A stretch of DNA of 64,000 nucleotides, taken from assembly GCF_900113905.1 (NCBI RefSeq), contig NZ_FORC01000004.1, positions 434,001 through 498,000 of the forward strand. The letters run 5' to 3'. A program made the position numbers and the translations under genes. Position 1 is the first letter of the stretch. Every line of letters starts with the position of its first letter. Below are positions 13,009 to 20,328 of the stretch, piece after piece. The notes under the pieces are model-generated. The model was not told the origin of the DNA. It made no database searches and worked only from the letters and a program-made list of their open reading frames with translations. The stretch comes from Phytopseudomonas argentinensis. GTDB lineage: Bacteria > Pseudomonadota > Gammaproteobacteria > Pseudomonadales > Pseudomonadaceae.

Positions 13009-13616
13009 CCCCGACTCTGCAGCCCATCGCCCAAGCCCTCGAATCCATCCACCCCCTCCTACGCGCCACCCACTACGTCCTCGACCTCGAAACCCTCGGC
13101 AAAGGCCCCAACGCCGCCATTGCCACCATCGGTTGCGTGCGTATCGAGAACGGCGTGATCGGCGACGGCCTCTACATCCGCGTTGACGTAGACAGCGCCA
13201 TTGGCTTCGGCGGCGAAACCGACGCCAGCACCATCGACTTCTGGCTCAGGCAGAGCGAAGAAGCGCAGCGCGAGATCCACCACGGCTTCAACCGCGTCAA
13301 GATCAACAACGCCCTCATCCAGCTGGCCGACTTCATCGACAGGCCCGCCGCCATCTACGGCGAAACATACGTGTGGGGCAACGGCGCCACCTTCGACAAC
13401 GTCATCATCAGCACCGCCTTCCAGCGCGCCCACGTGCCGCGCCCCTGGCCGTACTGGAACGACCGCGACCTGCGCACCATCGTCCAGCTCTACCCAGAGG
13501 CCAAGAAAAGCGTGCCGTTCGTGGGCCTCAAGCACCACGCCCTCGACGACGCCATGCATGAAGCCCGCATCCTCGTCGCCGCCCTCAAGCTGCACATCGC
13601 CAGGAGCCCAGCATGA
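13005..13616 (+). CDS. DEDD-family 3'-5' exonuclease
   Basis: 203 residues from the ATG at 13005, which overlaps the previous stop; longer frames upstream are rejected. The RNase-H-like exonuclease motifs are Asp27-x-Glu29 (VLDLETLG), Asp131 in NGATFDNVI and HHALDDAMHE at 177-186, the DEDDh arrangement of RNase T/ExoVIII-like phage enzymes. It probably degrades single strands or ends in phage recombination or host DNA processing. No RecT or Beta partner is seen nearby. Confidence 0.85.
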   Translation: MTPTLQPIAQALESIHPLLRATHYVLDLETLGKGPNAAIATIGCVRIENGVIGDGLYIRVDVDSAIGFGGETDASTIDFWLRQSEEAQREIHHGFNRVKINNALIQLADFIDRPAAIYGETYVWGNGATFDNVIISTAFQRAHVPRPWPYWNDRDLRTIVQLYPEAKKSVPFVGLKHHALDDAMHEARILVAALKLHIARSPA

Positions 13617-13867
13617 ACGCATTCCAACGCGCCCGCGCCACCCTCGACGCCATCCCTGCACTCCTGCGCCGCAGCGCCGAGGCCCGCAAGCAGACCCAGC
13701 AGCGCATCGCCATCAAGCCCCGCGCCACCCAGCTGATCGCCACCGGCAGTGGCATGGTGCGCGTCGTCGACGCCGACACCGGCCGCGTGCTCGGCTTCCG
13801 CGAAACCATAAGGGAAGCCCGCTGGCTGCAGCAGCAGCTCGAAGGCGCCCAGCCCCTGGAGGCCTGA
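13613..13867 (+). CDS. Small basic phage protein, 84 aa
   Basis: It starts MNAFQRARATLDAIPALLRR, overlapping the exonuclease stop by 4 bp. The Arg-rich N-terminal helix is followed by a beta-hairpin-like segment (SGMVRVVDADTGRVLGFRET) and a helical end. No domain is recognised. The Arg-rich start could suggest RNA or DNA binding, and an N-type antiterminator was considered, but its place several genes down the operon does not favour that. Confidence 0.6.
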   Translation: MNAFQRARATLDAIPALLRRSAEARKQTQQRIAIKPRATQLIATGSGMVRVVDADTGRVLGFRETIREARWLQQQLEGAQPLEA

Positions 13868-13869
13868 CC

Positions 13870-14262
13870 ATGCTCGACGCACCCACCCTGCAGCCCCGCG
13901 CCGAACAAAGCGCCGAGCTGGCCGCCCTCATGGCCACTTACGAGCGCCAGCACGGCCCCGTGCAAACGCTGCCCATCGTCACCGCCGGCAACAAGCAGCT
14001 GCCCTTCGTCATCACCAGCCCCGGCAAGCCCAAGGCCAAACCCAGCCGCGCCCTGCGCCAGCAGGATCACAAGCGCCACACGGCCGACACCGCCAAGAAG
14101 CGCAAAGCCGCCGAGCGCCTGGCCATCCTGCAGCGCATGGCACCCGCCGGCGCCAGCATCAACGAAATGTGCGACGCCACCGGCCTGAGCCCCAAGACCG
14201 TGATGGACCGCCTGCGCGACCACCGCATCAAGCGCGGGCCGAAGATGAACTTGGAGGCATGA
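13870..14262 (+). CDS. Helix-turn-helix phage protein, 130 aa
   Basis: The start at 13870 lies 2 bp after the upstream stop codon. After a flexible Pro/Lys-rich middle (SPGKPKAKPSRALRQQDHKR), the C-terminal 45 residues contain an HTH-like unit (ASINEMCDATGLSPKTVMDR) and a basic tail, so it very probably binds DNA. It ends 1 bp before the methyltransferase start, which suggests co-expression and perhaps control of that enzyme. Confidence 0.6.
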   Translation: MLDAPTLQPRAEQSAELAALMATYERQHGPVQTLPIVTAGNKQLPFVITSPGKPKAKPSRALRQQDHKRHTADTAKKRKAAERLAILQRMAPAGASINEMCDATGLSPKTVMDRLRDHRIKRGPKMNLEA

Positions 14263-14263
14263 C

Positions 14264-15019
14264 ATGCCGGATCGGTACCAGCTCTATCATGGCGACTGCC
14301 TGGACGTAATGAGCCGCCTGCCCGATAGCAGCGTGGACATGATCCTGGCCGACCTGCCTTATGGCACCACCCAATGCGCCTGGGATGTGGTTATCCCCTT
14401 CGAACCGATGTGGGAGCAGTACTTGCGCATCGCCAAGCCGAACGCCGCGATCGTGCTATGCGCCGCCCAGCCTTTCACGTCTCTACTGATCGCCAGCCGG
14501 CTGGATCTATATCGCTACGAGTGGATCTGGGAGAAAGGCAACGCCACGGGGTTTCTGAACGCCAACCGGCAACCACTGCGGGCGCACGAAAGCGCCCAGG
14601 TTTTCTACCGACAGCAGCCTGCCTACAACCCGCAGATGACATCGGGCCACCAGCGGCGCACCGCCAAGCGCAAACAGGTGAACTCGGAGTGCTACGGAAA
14701 AGCCCTGAGCCTGACTGAGTACGACTCCACCGACAGACACCCGCGCTCGGTGCAGTACTTCAGCAGCGACAAGCAGCGCGACAACTTTCACCCGACGCAA
14801 AAGCCTGTGGCCTGGATGTCCTTTCTGCTGCGCACCTACACCAACACCGGTGCAGTGGTGCTGGATAACAGCATGGGCAGCGGTACAACGGGGGTCGCTT
14901 GCGCGCCGCTGGGGTTGAACTTCATCGGAATTGAGAAAGACCCCGTCCATTTCGGTACCGCTCGACAGCGAATCGAACAGGCCCACGTGCAGGGCGACAT
15001 GTTCGCCAAGGAGGCCTAA
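14264..15019 (+). CDS. Orphan DNA (adenine-N6 or cytosine-N4) methyltransferase
   Basis: 251 residues. Motif IV is DLPY (30-33, a variant of DPPY), and the SAM-binding motif I near the C-terminus reads DNSMGSGTTG (201-210), preceded by HPTQKP (176-181). This order (IV before I) is the beta class of N6-adenine/N4-cytosine methyltransferases. No restriction endonuclease gene lies beside it. In a phage it would protect against host restriction or mark phage DNA. Its last base overlaps the next start by one. Confidence 0.9.
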   Translation: MPDRYQLYHGDCLDVMSRLPDSSVDMILADLPYGTTQCAWDVVIPFEPMWEQYLRIAKPNAAIVLCAAQPFTSLLIASRLDLYRYEWIWEKGNATGFLNANRQPLRAHESAQVFYRQQPAYNPQMTSGHQRRTAKRKQVNSECYGKALSLTEYDSTDRHPRSVQYFSSDKQRDNFHPTQKPVAWMSFLLRTYTNTGAVVLDNSMGSGTTGVACAPLGLNFIGIEKDPVHFGTARQRIEQAHVQGDMFAKEA

Positions 15020-15327
15020 TGCCCCAATCCCAACAGGAACGAGACGCCAAGGCCGAAGCCAAGCGCAAGGCCCTGGGCGAGGAAGAGCTGCGCCACCGCG
15101 TGCGGCCCGGCACAAAGGCCAAGCTCGCCGAGCTCATGGCCTGGCACGGCATCACCGAACAGGCTGAAGCCGTGCAACTGCTCATCCTCAACGCCCACGC
15201 CCTGGGCCCGGAAGCATCGGCCACCGCCCTCGCCCTACCGCGCCACGAAATCCAGCTATCGGAAAACGTGGCGCGTAGATTTATCGAAGAGAGCGAGCGG
15301 GAGCTGCGGCGGGATCCGGGGGGTTAG
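15019..15327 (+). CDS. Hypothetical phage protein, 102 aa
   Basis: Its start overlaps the methyltransferase stop by one base (TAATG). A charged N-terminal helix (ERDAKAEAKRKALGEEELRH) leads into a region that looks like a ribbon-helix-helix or short helical bundle (RPGTKAKLAELMAWHGITEQ), then a C-terminal helix (SENVARRFIEESERELRRDP). DNA binding is plausible. No family could be named with confidence. Confidence 0.6.
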   Translation: MPQSQQERDAKAEAKRKALGEEELRHRVRPGTKAKLAELMAWHGITEQAEAVQLLILNAHALGPEASATALALPRHEIQLSENVARRFIEESERELRRDPGG

Positions 15328-15518
15328 GACTTCTCGCTATCCTTGGCGATCTTGAAGGCAGCGGCTAAGGCCTCTTCTCGTGATGCGAACTGACCATCGC
15401 GCCAAGCAATGTCGCGGCCCTTGTGCGAGACGCTGACAATATCCCAACCGCTTTTCAAACCGAAATTTGAAACCGCAACTTGCGACTCGCCGTCGCTCTT
15501 CTCTTCCCGCATCACCAT
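15324..15518 (-). CDS. DUF2188-like small protein, opposite strand to the operon
   Basis: 64 residues with an AGGAG ribosome site before the ATG at 15518. The pattern GWDIVSVSHKGRDIAWRDGQ followed by FASREEALAAAFKIAKD fits DUF2188-type small proteins. It reads against the rightward operon and overlaps the previous gene's end by 4 bp. A single reversed small gene inside an early operon suggests a moron with its own promoter. Confidence 0.6.
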   Translation of the reverse strand: MVMREEKSDGESQVAVSNFGLKSGWDIVSVSHKGRDIAWRDGQFASREEALAAAFKIAKDSEKS

Positions 15519-15630
15519 GTCTTTCTCCTTGAGCCGGCTCGATGCCGGTCACCAGTAATAGCCCACCCATCACCAATTCGCCACTACGCCGCATCCAGCC
15601 ATGGAGGCCGGCGCCTGCTCGGAAGTCGCC

Positions 15631-15876
15631 ATGAACATCTACCGACACACCTTCGTTTCAGAATGCCCCGCAGATGGCGACCAGATCGTTTATAGGCTGG
15701 AGATCCAGTCCGAGGTGATGATCCGCGTTGAGCACATACGAACCGCCACCGCCTTGATCAAACGCGGCTACCACGAAGACATCGCCGATCAACTGCATCA
15801 TCGCTTCGGTGGTCGGCAGCACATCGTCGCGGTGCACCAAGGCGTAGAGGTCGAGACTGTGAGGGTTTCAGCGTGA
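15631..15876 (+). CDS. Hypothetical phage protein, 81 aa
   Basis: The start at 15631 (MNIYRHTFVSECPADGDQIV) is chosen over the longer frame from 15601 because a ggaag lies 7 bases upstream. The product is alpha/beta with a helical centre (IRTATALIKRGYHEDIADQL) and a C-terminal strand. Its TGA shares one base with the ATG of the TGT-like gene (TGATG), so the two are translationally coupled and may work together. Confidence 0.6.
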   Translation: MNIYRHTFVSECPADGDQIVYRLEIQSEVMIRVEHIRTATALIKRGYHEDIADQLHHRFGGRQHIVAVHQGVEVETVRVSA

Positions 15877-16601
15877 TGATCCACTACCACGGAACTCCAG
15901 TAGGCGGCGGCCGGCTCGACGCTGCCAAGTTCCTCGTTGGCCGGCACGCACTTGTGCCATTTCCGCGCCAGGACGACATGGGAATCGTTGCCGATGTGTG
16001 TCAGTCCTTTGTGTTCGATAACGGCGCCTTTTCGGTCTGGAAGAAAGGCGGTCAGCTCGATGTCGATGGCTATACCCGATGGGTTGATGACTGGCACCGG
16101 CATCCAGGCTTCGACTGGGCTCTGATTCCGGATGTGATCGACGGCGACGAAAATGCCAACGACCGATTGCTTGAACAATGGCCAGCTCATCTGCCCGGCG
16201 TTCCGGTCTGGCACCTGCATGAATCGTTTGAGCGCCTGCAGCATCTGGCAAGCAACTGGAAGACGGTTGCCTTCGGCAGCTCAGGGCAATGGGCCATGCC
16301 TGGCACAAAGTCATGGTGGGTAAGGATCGGCGCCGCAATGGATGCCATATGCGACGAACACGGACGGCCCATGTGCCGGCTTCACGGCCTGCGCATGCTG
16401 GACCCGACGATATTCACCAGCCTTCCATTTGCTAGCGCGGACAGCACCAACGCTTCGGTGAATGGCGGAAGCATTTCCCGCTTTGGCATGTACACGCCGC
16501 CCACCGCCGGACAGCGCGCTTCGGTTATTGCCGACCGAATCGAATCCCACAACTCAGCGCACGTCTGGCAGCGCAGCGGACAGGCTGAACTTGCTATCTG
16601 A
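15876..16601 (+). CDS. TGT/DpdA-like TIM-barrel enzyme (putative base-exchange enzyme)
   Basis: 241 residues from ATG 15876 (a GTG at 15873 is less likely). It has the signatures of phage tRNA-guanine-transglycosylase relatives such as DpdA. These are Asp48 in FDNGAFS (47-53, like the DSGG loop of TGT), Asp86 in IPDVIDGD, WHLHES (112-117), VAFGSSG (131-137), LHGLRM (169-174) and Asp189 in SADSTNAS (187-194, the place of the TGT nucleophile). The TGT zinc-cysteine cluster is absent. DpdA enzymes swap guanine for 7-deazaguanine in DNA. No queuosine-precursor genes are in view, so substrate supply would come from the host. Confidence 0.7.
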   Translation: MIHYHGTPVGGGRLDAAKFLVGRHALVPFPRQDDMGIVADVCQSFVFDNGAFSVWKKGGQLDVDGYTRWVDDWHRHPGFDWALIPDVIDGDENANDRLLEQWPAHLPGVPVWHLHESFERLQHLASNWKTVAFGSSGQWAMPGTKSWWVRIGAAMDAICDEHGRPMCRLHGLRMLDPTIFTSLPFASADSTNASVNGGSISRFGMYTPPTAGQRASVIADRIESHNSAHVWQRSGQAELAI

Positions 16602-16608
16602 GAACGCC

Positions 16609-16746
16609 ATGCACGCACCCGTTAAAACCTGCTGGTACGTCTGCCTGCCCTGCGGTAAGCGCTTCCCCATGGTCGGGTCCAAATGCGACCACGACGAAGC
16701 GCTGGCCTACGCCCTGGGCATCTGGCCCCACTGCTGGGTTGAGTAG
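16609..16746 (+). CDS. Cysteine-rich mini-protein, 45 aa
   Basis: ATG at 16609, stop at 16746. Cys8, Cys12, Cys15, Cys26, His28 and Cys42 (KTCWYVCLPCGK, KCDHDE) make a probable zinc-ribbon. It starts 7 bp after the TGT-like stop and 18 bp before the next gene, so it fits the operon. No family is known to me. Confidence 0.55.
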   Translation: MHAPVKTCWYVCLPCGKRFPMVGSKCDHDEALAYALGIWPHCWVE

Positions 16747-16764
16747 TCGCCCAATGGAGTCACT

Positions 16765-17217
16765 ATGAAACGCAAACCCAACAACCCACGCGCCAGGGTC
16801 GAGCGCGCCATGCGCGGCCTGCTGCGCGTGCACCGGGCCTGCATCGTCGACGCCAGCGTGCCCGAGGTGCAGGTCATGCTGCACTACAAGACCTGCCACA
16901 AGATCACCAGCAAGCCGGTGGCAGACGCCCTTTGCGACATCGCCCACCACTGGACGGTGTACATGTCCGCCATCTGCCAGGACGGCGGACGGCAGTGGGC
17001 CAAGTCGGTCGAGTACGAGCTCGAAGGCATCCACGTCATAACCCGGCTGCCCGACCTGTTCGAGCAGCCAATCGCCGACCTGATCGCCTCCTGTAACCCC
17101 AAGCACGTCATCGGCCACGCCTGGATAGCCATACCCGACAGCGTGTCGCTCGACGAAGAGCAGGCCCACCGCATCTACCAGGCGGTCGGCGCTTGGCGCC
17201 AGCAGGCAGCGGCATAA
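16765..17217 (+). CDS. Hypothetical phage protein, 150 aa
   Basis: It starts MKRKPNNPRARVERAMRGLL, strongly basic, then a mixed alpha/beta body with scattered Cys and His (HYKTCHKITSK, CDIAHHWTVYMSAIC) and an acidic C-terminal helix (SLDEEQAHRIYQAVGAWRQQ). The basic start might contact nucleic acid. I recognise no domain. The next gene has its own leader of about 88 bp, so this may be the end of a sub-operon. Confidence 0.65.
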   Translation: MKRKPNNPRARVERAMRGLLRVHRACIVDASVPEVQVMLHYKTCHKITSKPVADALCDIAHHWTVYMSAICQDGGRQWAKSVEYELEGIHVITRLPDLFEQPIADLIASCNPKHVIGHAWIAIPDSVSLDEEQAHRIYQAVGAWRQQAAA

Positions 17218-17305
17218 CCTGGGCAGAAGTTGATACCGGTCAGCGGTAGAAGTGAACGATTGTTATTTAATGTGTCAGAATGCCACCAACAACAAGGAGA
17301 GCATC

Positions 17306-17593
17306 ATGGCAAATCCTGCATACACCTCCAGCTCGGCTGACAAATTCGTCGTCCGCCTGCCCGACGGCATGCGCAAGGCTGTTGAAGAGTTGGCCGGCGA
17401 CAACCACAGCAGCATGAACACCGAGATCATCCGCGCCATCGAGGCCCACCTCGCGGGACAGGCCCGCCAGAAGCTGCTGCTCGACGCCCTGCAGGCCCAG
17501 CTGATCGCCGCGCAGACGCCCGCCCGCGAGCAGCCCCAGCAGCGTCAGGCAGAGTCGGACTACCTCGACGGCCTCAAGACCGGCACCCGCTGA
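17306..17593 (+). CDS. Arc-type ribbon-helix-helix repressor
   Basis: 95 residues from ATG 17306 with aaggaga upstream; the frame is open back to 17252, but without a ribosome site. FVVRLPDGMRKAVEELAGDN (residues 14-33), followed by NTEIIRAIEAHLA, is the Arc/MetJ strand-helix-helix. A Gln-rich helical tail follows. Its AT-rich upstream (17250-17285) looks like a separate promoter. Arc-like proteins in phages commonly govern their own promoter and nearby early genes. Confidence 0.85.
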   Translation: MANPAYTSSSADKFVVRLPDGMRKAVEELAGDNHSSMNTEIIRAIEAHLAGQARQKLLLDALQAQLIAAQTPAREQPQQRQAESDYLDGLKTGTR

Positions 17594-17642
17594 GCGGCAG
17601 ACGAACAGCGCTCGACGACCAGCCAAAGCTGAACCTAGAATA

Positions 17643-17658
17643 CTGTTCATCCATACAG
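17643..17658 (+). promoter_or_regulatory. LexA box upstream of the 17676 gene
   Basis: CTGTTCATCCATACAG, a CTG-N10-CAG element with flanking TA and T, ends 17 bp before the ATG at 17676. Its sequence is close to the 10572 box. This is a second candidate SOS site in the prophage, inside the otherwise repressor-controlled early region. Confidence 0.7.
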
Positions 17659-17675
17659 TTATTTACGGTTCGGCC

Positions 17676-18026
17676 ATGCAATACGAAGTGCTCCCCCTCT
17701 TCGAGCGCGGCAAGCGCAAGCCCAAGAAGGCGTACAGCAGCGCTCCGCGCATCAGCGCCTGCGTGCAGATGAACAAATCGCTGCAAACGCCCCTGGGCCG
17801 GGAATCCAGAGTCGCCCACGCCTACACCGGGCCGGGCGTCTCCGAACTGCCAGAACTCTACGAAGCGCACGTCGACGGCATCGCTGTGCTCGCCTTCACC
17901 ATCGAAGGCGTCGAGTTCATAGACGGCCAGATGTATCAGCAGGCCTGGCACTGCCGCCTGCCGGAACACAAGATCCAGGTGCCCTGGAACCTCTGCCCCC
18001 GCGGCCCGCTGGACGAACTGCTGTAA
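17676..18026 (+). CDS. SOS-box-controlled hypothetical protein, 116 aa
   Basis: It starts MQYEVLPLFERGKRKPKKAY, continues through a mixed region, and ends with CPRGPLDELL. There is no membrane segment and no recognised domain. The N-terminal LPLF within a basic context could be a sliding-clamp-type hydrophobic motif, but that is speculative. A LexA box lies 17 bp upstream, with no good alternative promoter, so expression should follow DNA damage. Confidence 0.65.
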   Translation: MQYEVLPLFERGKRKPKKAYSSAPRISACVQMNKSLQTPLGRESRVAHAYTGPGVSELPELYEAHVDGIAVLAFTIEGVEFIDGQMYQQAWHCRLPEHKIQVPWNLCPRGPLDELL

Positions 18027-18035
18027 CCGGCGCCT

Positions 18036-18269
18036 TCAGGCCGCCAGCACGATCAGCAGGTTGGTCGGCGTCAGCCGCGGAACCATCTCCCGTACCTCGC
18101 CTGGGGTGTCCGGCCTGAAGAACACCAGGTAGCCGCTGCCGTCCTCGTAGGATTTGGCATGCGTCACCCAGTCCCTGACCAGGCTCAGGTCAAGGCCCGT
18201 ATCGCGGGCGATCTTCTCAGGGGTGATGGGTTCGTCGATAACGGCGAATGCAGATGCGCTGGTCGGCAT
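18036..18269 (-). CDS. Hypothetical protein, 77 aa, opposite strand
   Basis: The start at 18269 has AAGGAG six bases upstream; the longer frame to 18305 lacks this. An HTH-like middle (TPEKIARDTGLDLSLVRDWV) is followed by a beta segment (GSGYLVFFRPDTPGEVREM). It is convergent with the SOS-box gene and divergent from the DUF551 gene. It is probably a small regulator or moron; the family is not recognised. Confidence 0.6.
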   Translation of the reverse strand: MPTSASAFAVIDEPITPEKIARDTGLDLSLVRDWVTHAKSYEDGSGYLVFFRPDTPGEVREMVPRLTPTNLLIVLAA

Positions 18270-18433
18270 AGCGAGCTCCTTCTCGTGGGGGTGAACCAGC
18301 ACCAATCCTAGCCAGCCTCCTCATTGGCGCAACGCCGAAGTAGTAGCCAATTGCTACAAGCCACCCCTGGACGCAGCCTGCAGCCTCCCGAATTCCACAC
18401 CAACCATGGCCGCTCTCGCGGCGAGGTGAACCT

Positions 18434-18802
18434 ATGTCCGCACCACACCTGCAACACCTGGCCGCGCTGATCGCCAACGACGGCCACGCCGCCAGCTTCC
18501 AGAGCCTGGGGCAGTATCGAAACGCACTGCTAAAGGAGATCGCGCTGTCCAGCGCAGAGCCTGCCAGTCCGTGGATCAAGTGCAGTGATCGGCTGCCTGC
18601 TCGCGAGCAACGGACTGTTGCTGTCCTTTTCGATGATGGAGAGCCTGGCGTTGCTTGGGCTGGCTACTGGAGCGGCGCTCGAACCGACTTTGCAGGGTGG
18701 CAGTTCCCTGTCGATGACCTGGGTGCTGACCGAATCGTTACCCACTGGATGCCGCTTCCCGCTGTGCCTGCCAAGGGCGGCGATGGGGAGGTGCAGTCGT
18801 GA
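18434..18802 (+). CDS. DUF551 domain protein
   Basis: 122 residues. The C-terminal two thirds carry the DUF551 pattern found in many lambdoid phages: WIKCSDRLPA at about 47-56, aromatic strands in the middle and VTHWMPLPA at about 102-110. The N-terminal 45 residues are helical. The function is unknown in the family. Its stop overlaps the GTG start of the next gene (GTGA). Confidence 0.8.
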   Translation: MSAPHLQHLAALIANDGHAASFQSLGQYRNALLKEIALSSAEPASPWIKCSDRLPAREQRTVAVLFDDGEPGVAWAGYWSGARTDFAGWQFPVDDLGADRIVTHWMPLPAVPAKGGDGEVQS

Positions 18803-19560
18803 GTCTGCGATGCGTGGTTCCAATCAGCGGCGGGAAAGACAGCCAGGCCTGCCTGAAGATGGCTCGAGAGCACTTCGAGCCGCACGAAATACTTGGTCTG
18901 TTCTGCGACACCCAGTACGAGCACCCGATCACCTACGCCCACGTTGCATGGATGGGTGAGTATTACGGCGTAGATATCGTTACGGCCTGCGAAGGCGACG
19001 TTCTCGGAAAGTGCAGAAAGTATGGTCGCTTTCCTAGCGGCATTGCCCGGTTTTGCACGGATGAGCTGAAGATCGGGCCAACAAAGCGCTTTTTGAAGAC
19101 CAAAGCGGAAGAGCTTGGGCATGGCTTTGAAGTCTGGTACGGGATGCGCCAGCAGGAAAGCACGGAAAGAGCAAAGCGATACGACGGCAAGCTGCCCGAT
19201 CACCTGTATGCGCCGCACGAAGTTATGCCTAGTAAGTACCCGCAGTACCTGGCGAAAGCCGGCGTGGTGTTCCGCCTGTGCGTTGTCGACTGGAGCGATC
19301 AAGAGGCTATTGACTACTGCGGCTGGGAGAACTTGAACCCGCTGTACCACGCGGGCTTCCCGCGTGTGGGGTGTTTCCCTTGTCAGGCTGGCGGCGACAA
19401 ATGGAAAAAGAAGGCTTTCGAGTTTGACGACTTTGGGCGCTTTCAACTTATCCGCACCAGGCAGGTAGCAGGGGAGATAGGAAAGCCAATCTTCCGTACC
19501 AAAGGCCTGGCGCATATGAACGACGACGAAGGCCCTGGATGCCTTCTTTGCTCAATGTGA
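18799..19560 (+). CDS. PAPS-reductase/DndC-like PP-loop protein with four-cysteine end
   Basis: 253 residues from a GTG at 18799 that overlaps the previous stop. The ATP-pyrophosphatase loop is SGGKDS (10-15); RFCTDELK (84-91) and PTKRFL (94-99) match the nucleotide-sulfate/DndC group. Cys192, Cys195, Cys248 and Cys251 (GCFPC, GCLLC) could hold an iron-sulfur cluster or zinc. Family members activate sulfate, or adenylate substrates for DNA or tRNA thiolation. No thiolation partner gene is present. A role in DNA or nucleotide modification with the TGT-like and methyltransferase genes is inference. Confidence 0.75.
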   Translation: MSLRCVVPISGGKDSQACLKMAREHFEPHEILGLFCDTQYEHPITYAHVAWMGEYYGVDIVTACEGDVLGKCRKYGRFPSGIARFCTDELKIGPTKRFLKTKAEELGHGFEVWYGMRQQESTERAKRYDGKLPDHLYAPHEVMPSKYPQYLAKAGVVFRLCVVDWSDQEAIDYCGWENLNPLYHAGFPRVGCFPCQAGGDKWKKKAFEFDDFGRFQLIRTRQVAGEIGKPIFRTKGLAHMNDDEGPGCLLCSM

Positions 19561-19571
19561 GGCCCAGCACC

Positions 19572-20195
19572 ATGACTAAGCGCAACGATCAAGAGCGCGC
19601 CCTGTTCGAGGCAGAGCTTTGTGCCCACCATGGCTATCAGCCGCTTACTCTCAAAAACATGCGCGACGAAGATAGCTACGGAGGGATTGCGCTACCTCTG
19701 GCCTGGTCAGCCTGGCAAGCCCGCGCCCAGTTGCCGACCGCTGGCGGGGCGCTGCCGGCTATGAAGTCGTGGGCCACATTCGCCGACGCATTGGGGCTTG
19801 ATCTGCGAGAAAGCGACGAAGTTTGGAACAAGGCTTTCCTCCTGTATCAGCAGCTCACCGCCGCCCCGTACCCTGTAAGCGGTGAGCAGAAGATCGTCGC
19901 GCACCGGCTGCTGAATTGCCTGGGCGAAGTTGTGACGGAATGGCACGACGGCGCCCCTCCGAAGCACTTCACCGATACCTGCGGCAATGTGCAGACAGAT
20001 GTCGTAGTCGAAGTGGCCTATGGCGCCCCTCCAGCAGCGCAGGACGTGACCCGGCTGGTGGAGGGGCTGGAAGCGATCGTCAAGCACTACCCAAACCAAG
20101 ATATCACTCACGTCGATTATCGGGTGCACGCCTGCAAGCAAGCAGAACACGCTCTCGCCGCCCACCGCGCCCAGGCGCAAGGCGGTGACGCATGA
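19572..20195 (+). CDS. Modular phage protein related in blocks to the 12250 gene
   Basis: 207 residues from ATG 19572. It carries the segment WQARAQLPTAGGALP and a C-terminal HALAAHRAQ like the Lar-type protein at 12250, but lacks the N-terminal CPFC zinc finger. The central part is different (EVVTEWHDGAPPKHF). DNA identity with 12250 is confined to three blocks in the same order. The function is unknown; these look like cassettes re-assorted around linkers. Confidence 0.65.
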   Translation: MTKRNDQERALFEAELCAHHGYQPLTLKNMRDEDSYGGIALPLAWSAWQARAQLPTAGGALPAMKSWATFADALGLDLRESDEVWNKAFLLYQQLTAAPYPVSGEQKIVAHRLLNCLGEVVTEWHDGAPPKHFTDTCGNVQTDVVVEVAYGAPPAAQDVTRLVEGLEAIVKHYPNQDITHVDYRVHACKQAEHALAAHRAQAQGGDA

Positions 20196-20278
20196 CCAGA
20201 GTGACCTATTGCCGCGGCACCGGCCTGAAAGTAATCGACTGCACCTGCCTGCGCTGCACCCCACCCGCCAAACCCTGA
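20192..20278 (+). CDS. Cysteine-rich micro-protein, 28 aa
   Basis: ATG 20192 overlaps the previous TGA; stop at 20276-20278. The sequence MTRVTYCRGTGLKVIDCTCL plus RCTPP contains four cysteines in a C-x9-C-x-C-x2-C layout that could bind zinc. It is too short for homology-based certainty. Coupling and the cysteine pattern support translation. Confidence 0.45.
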   Translation: MTRVTYCRGTGLKVIDCTCLRCTPPAKP

Positions 20279-20328
20279 ACCCACCACCTTAACTAGGCTG
20301 CCGGCCCCGCCGGCGGTGAGGCCCAGTC

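Noticed and set aside
13613..13867. The 84-aa Arg-rich protein as an N-type antiterminator
   Set aside because: It lies several genes into the operon instead of next to the nut-like site, and its Arg pattern is not clearly an arginine-rich RNA-binding motif.
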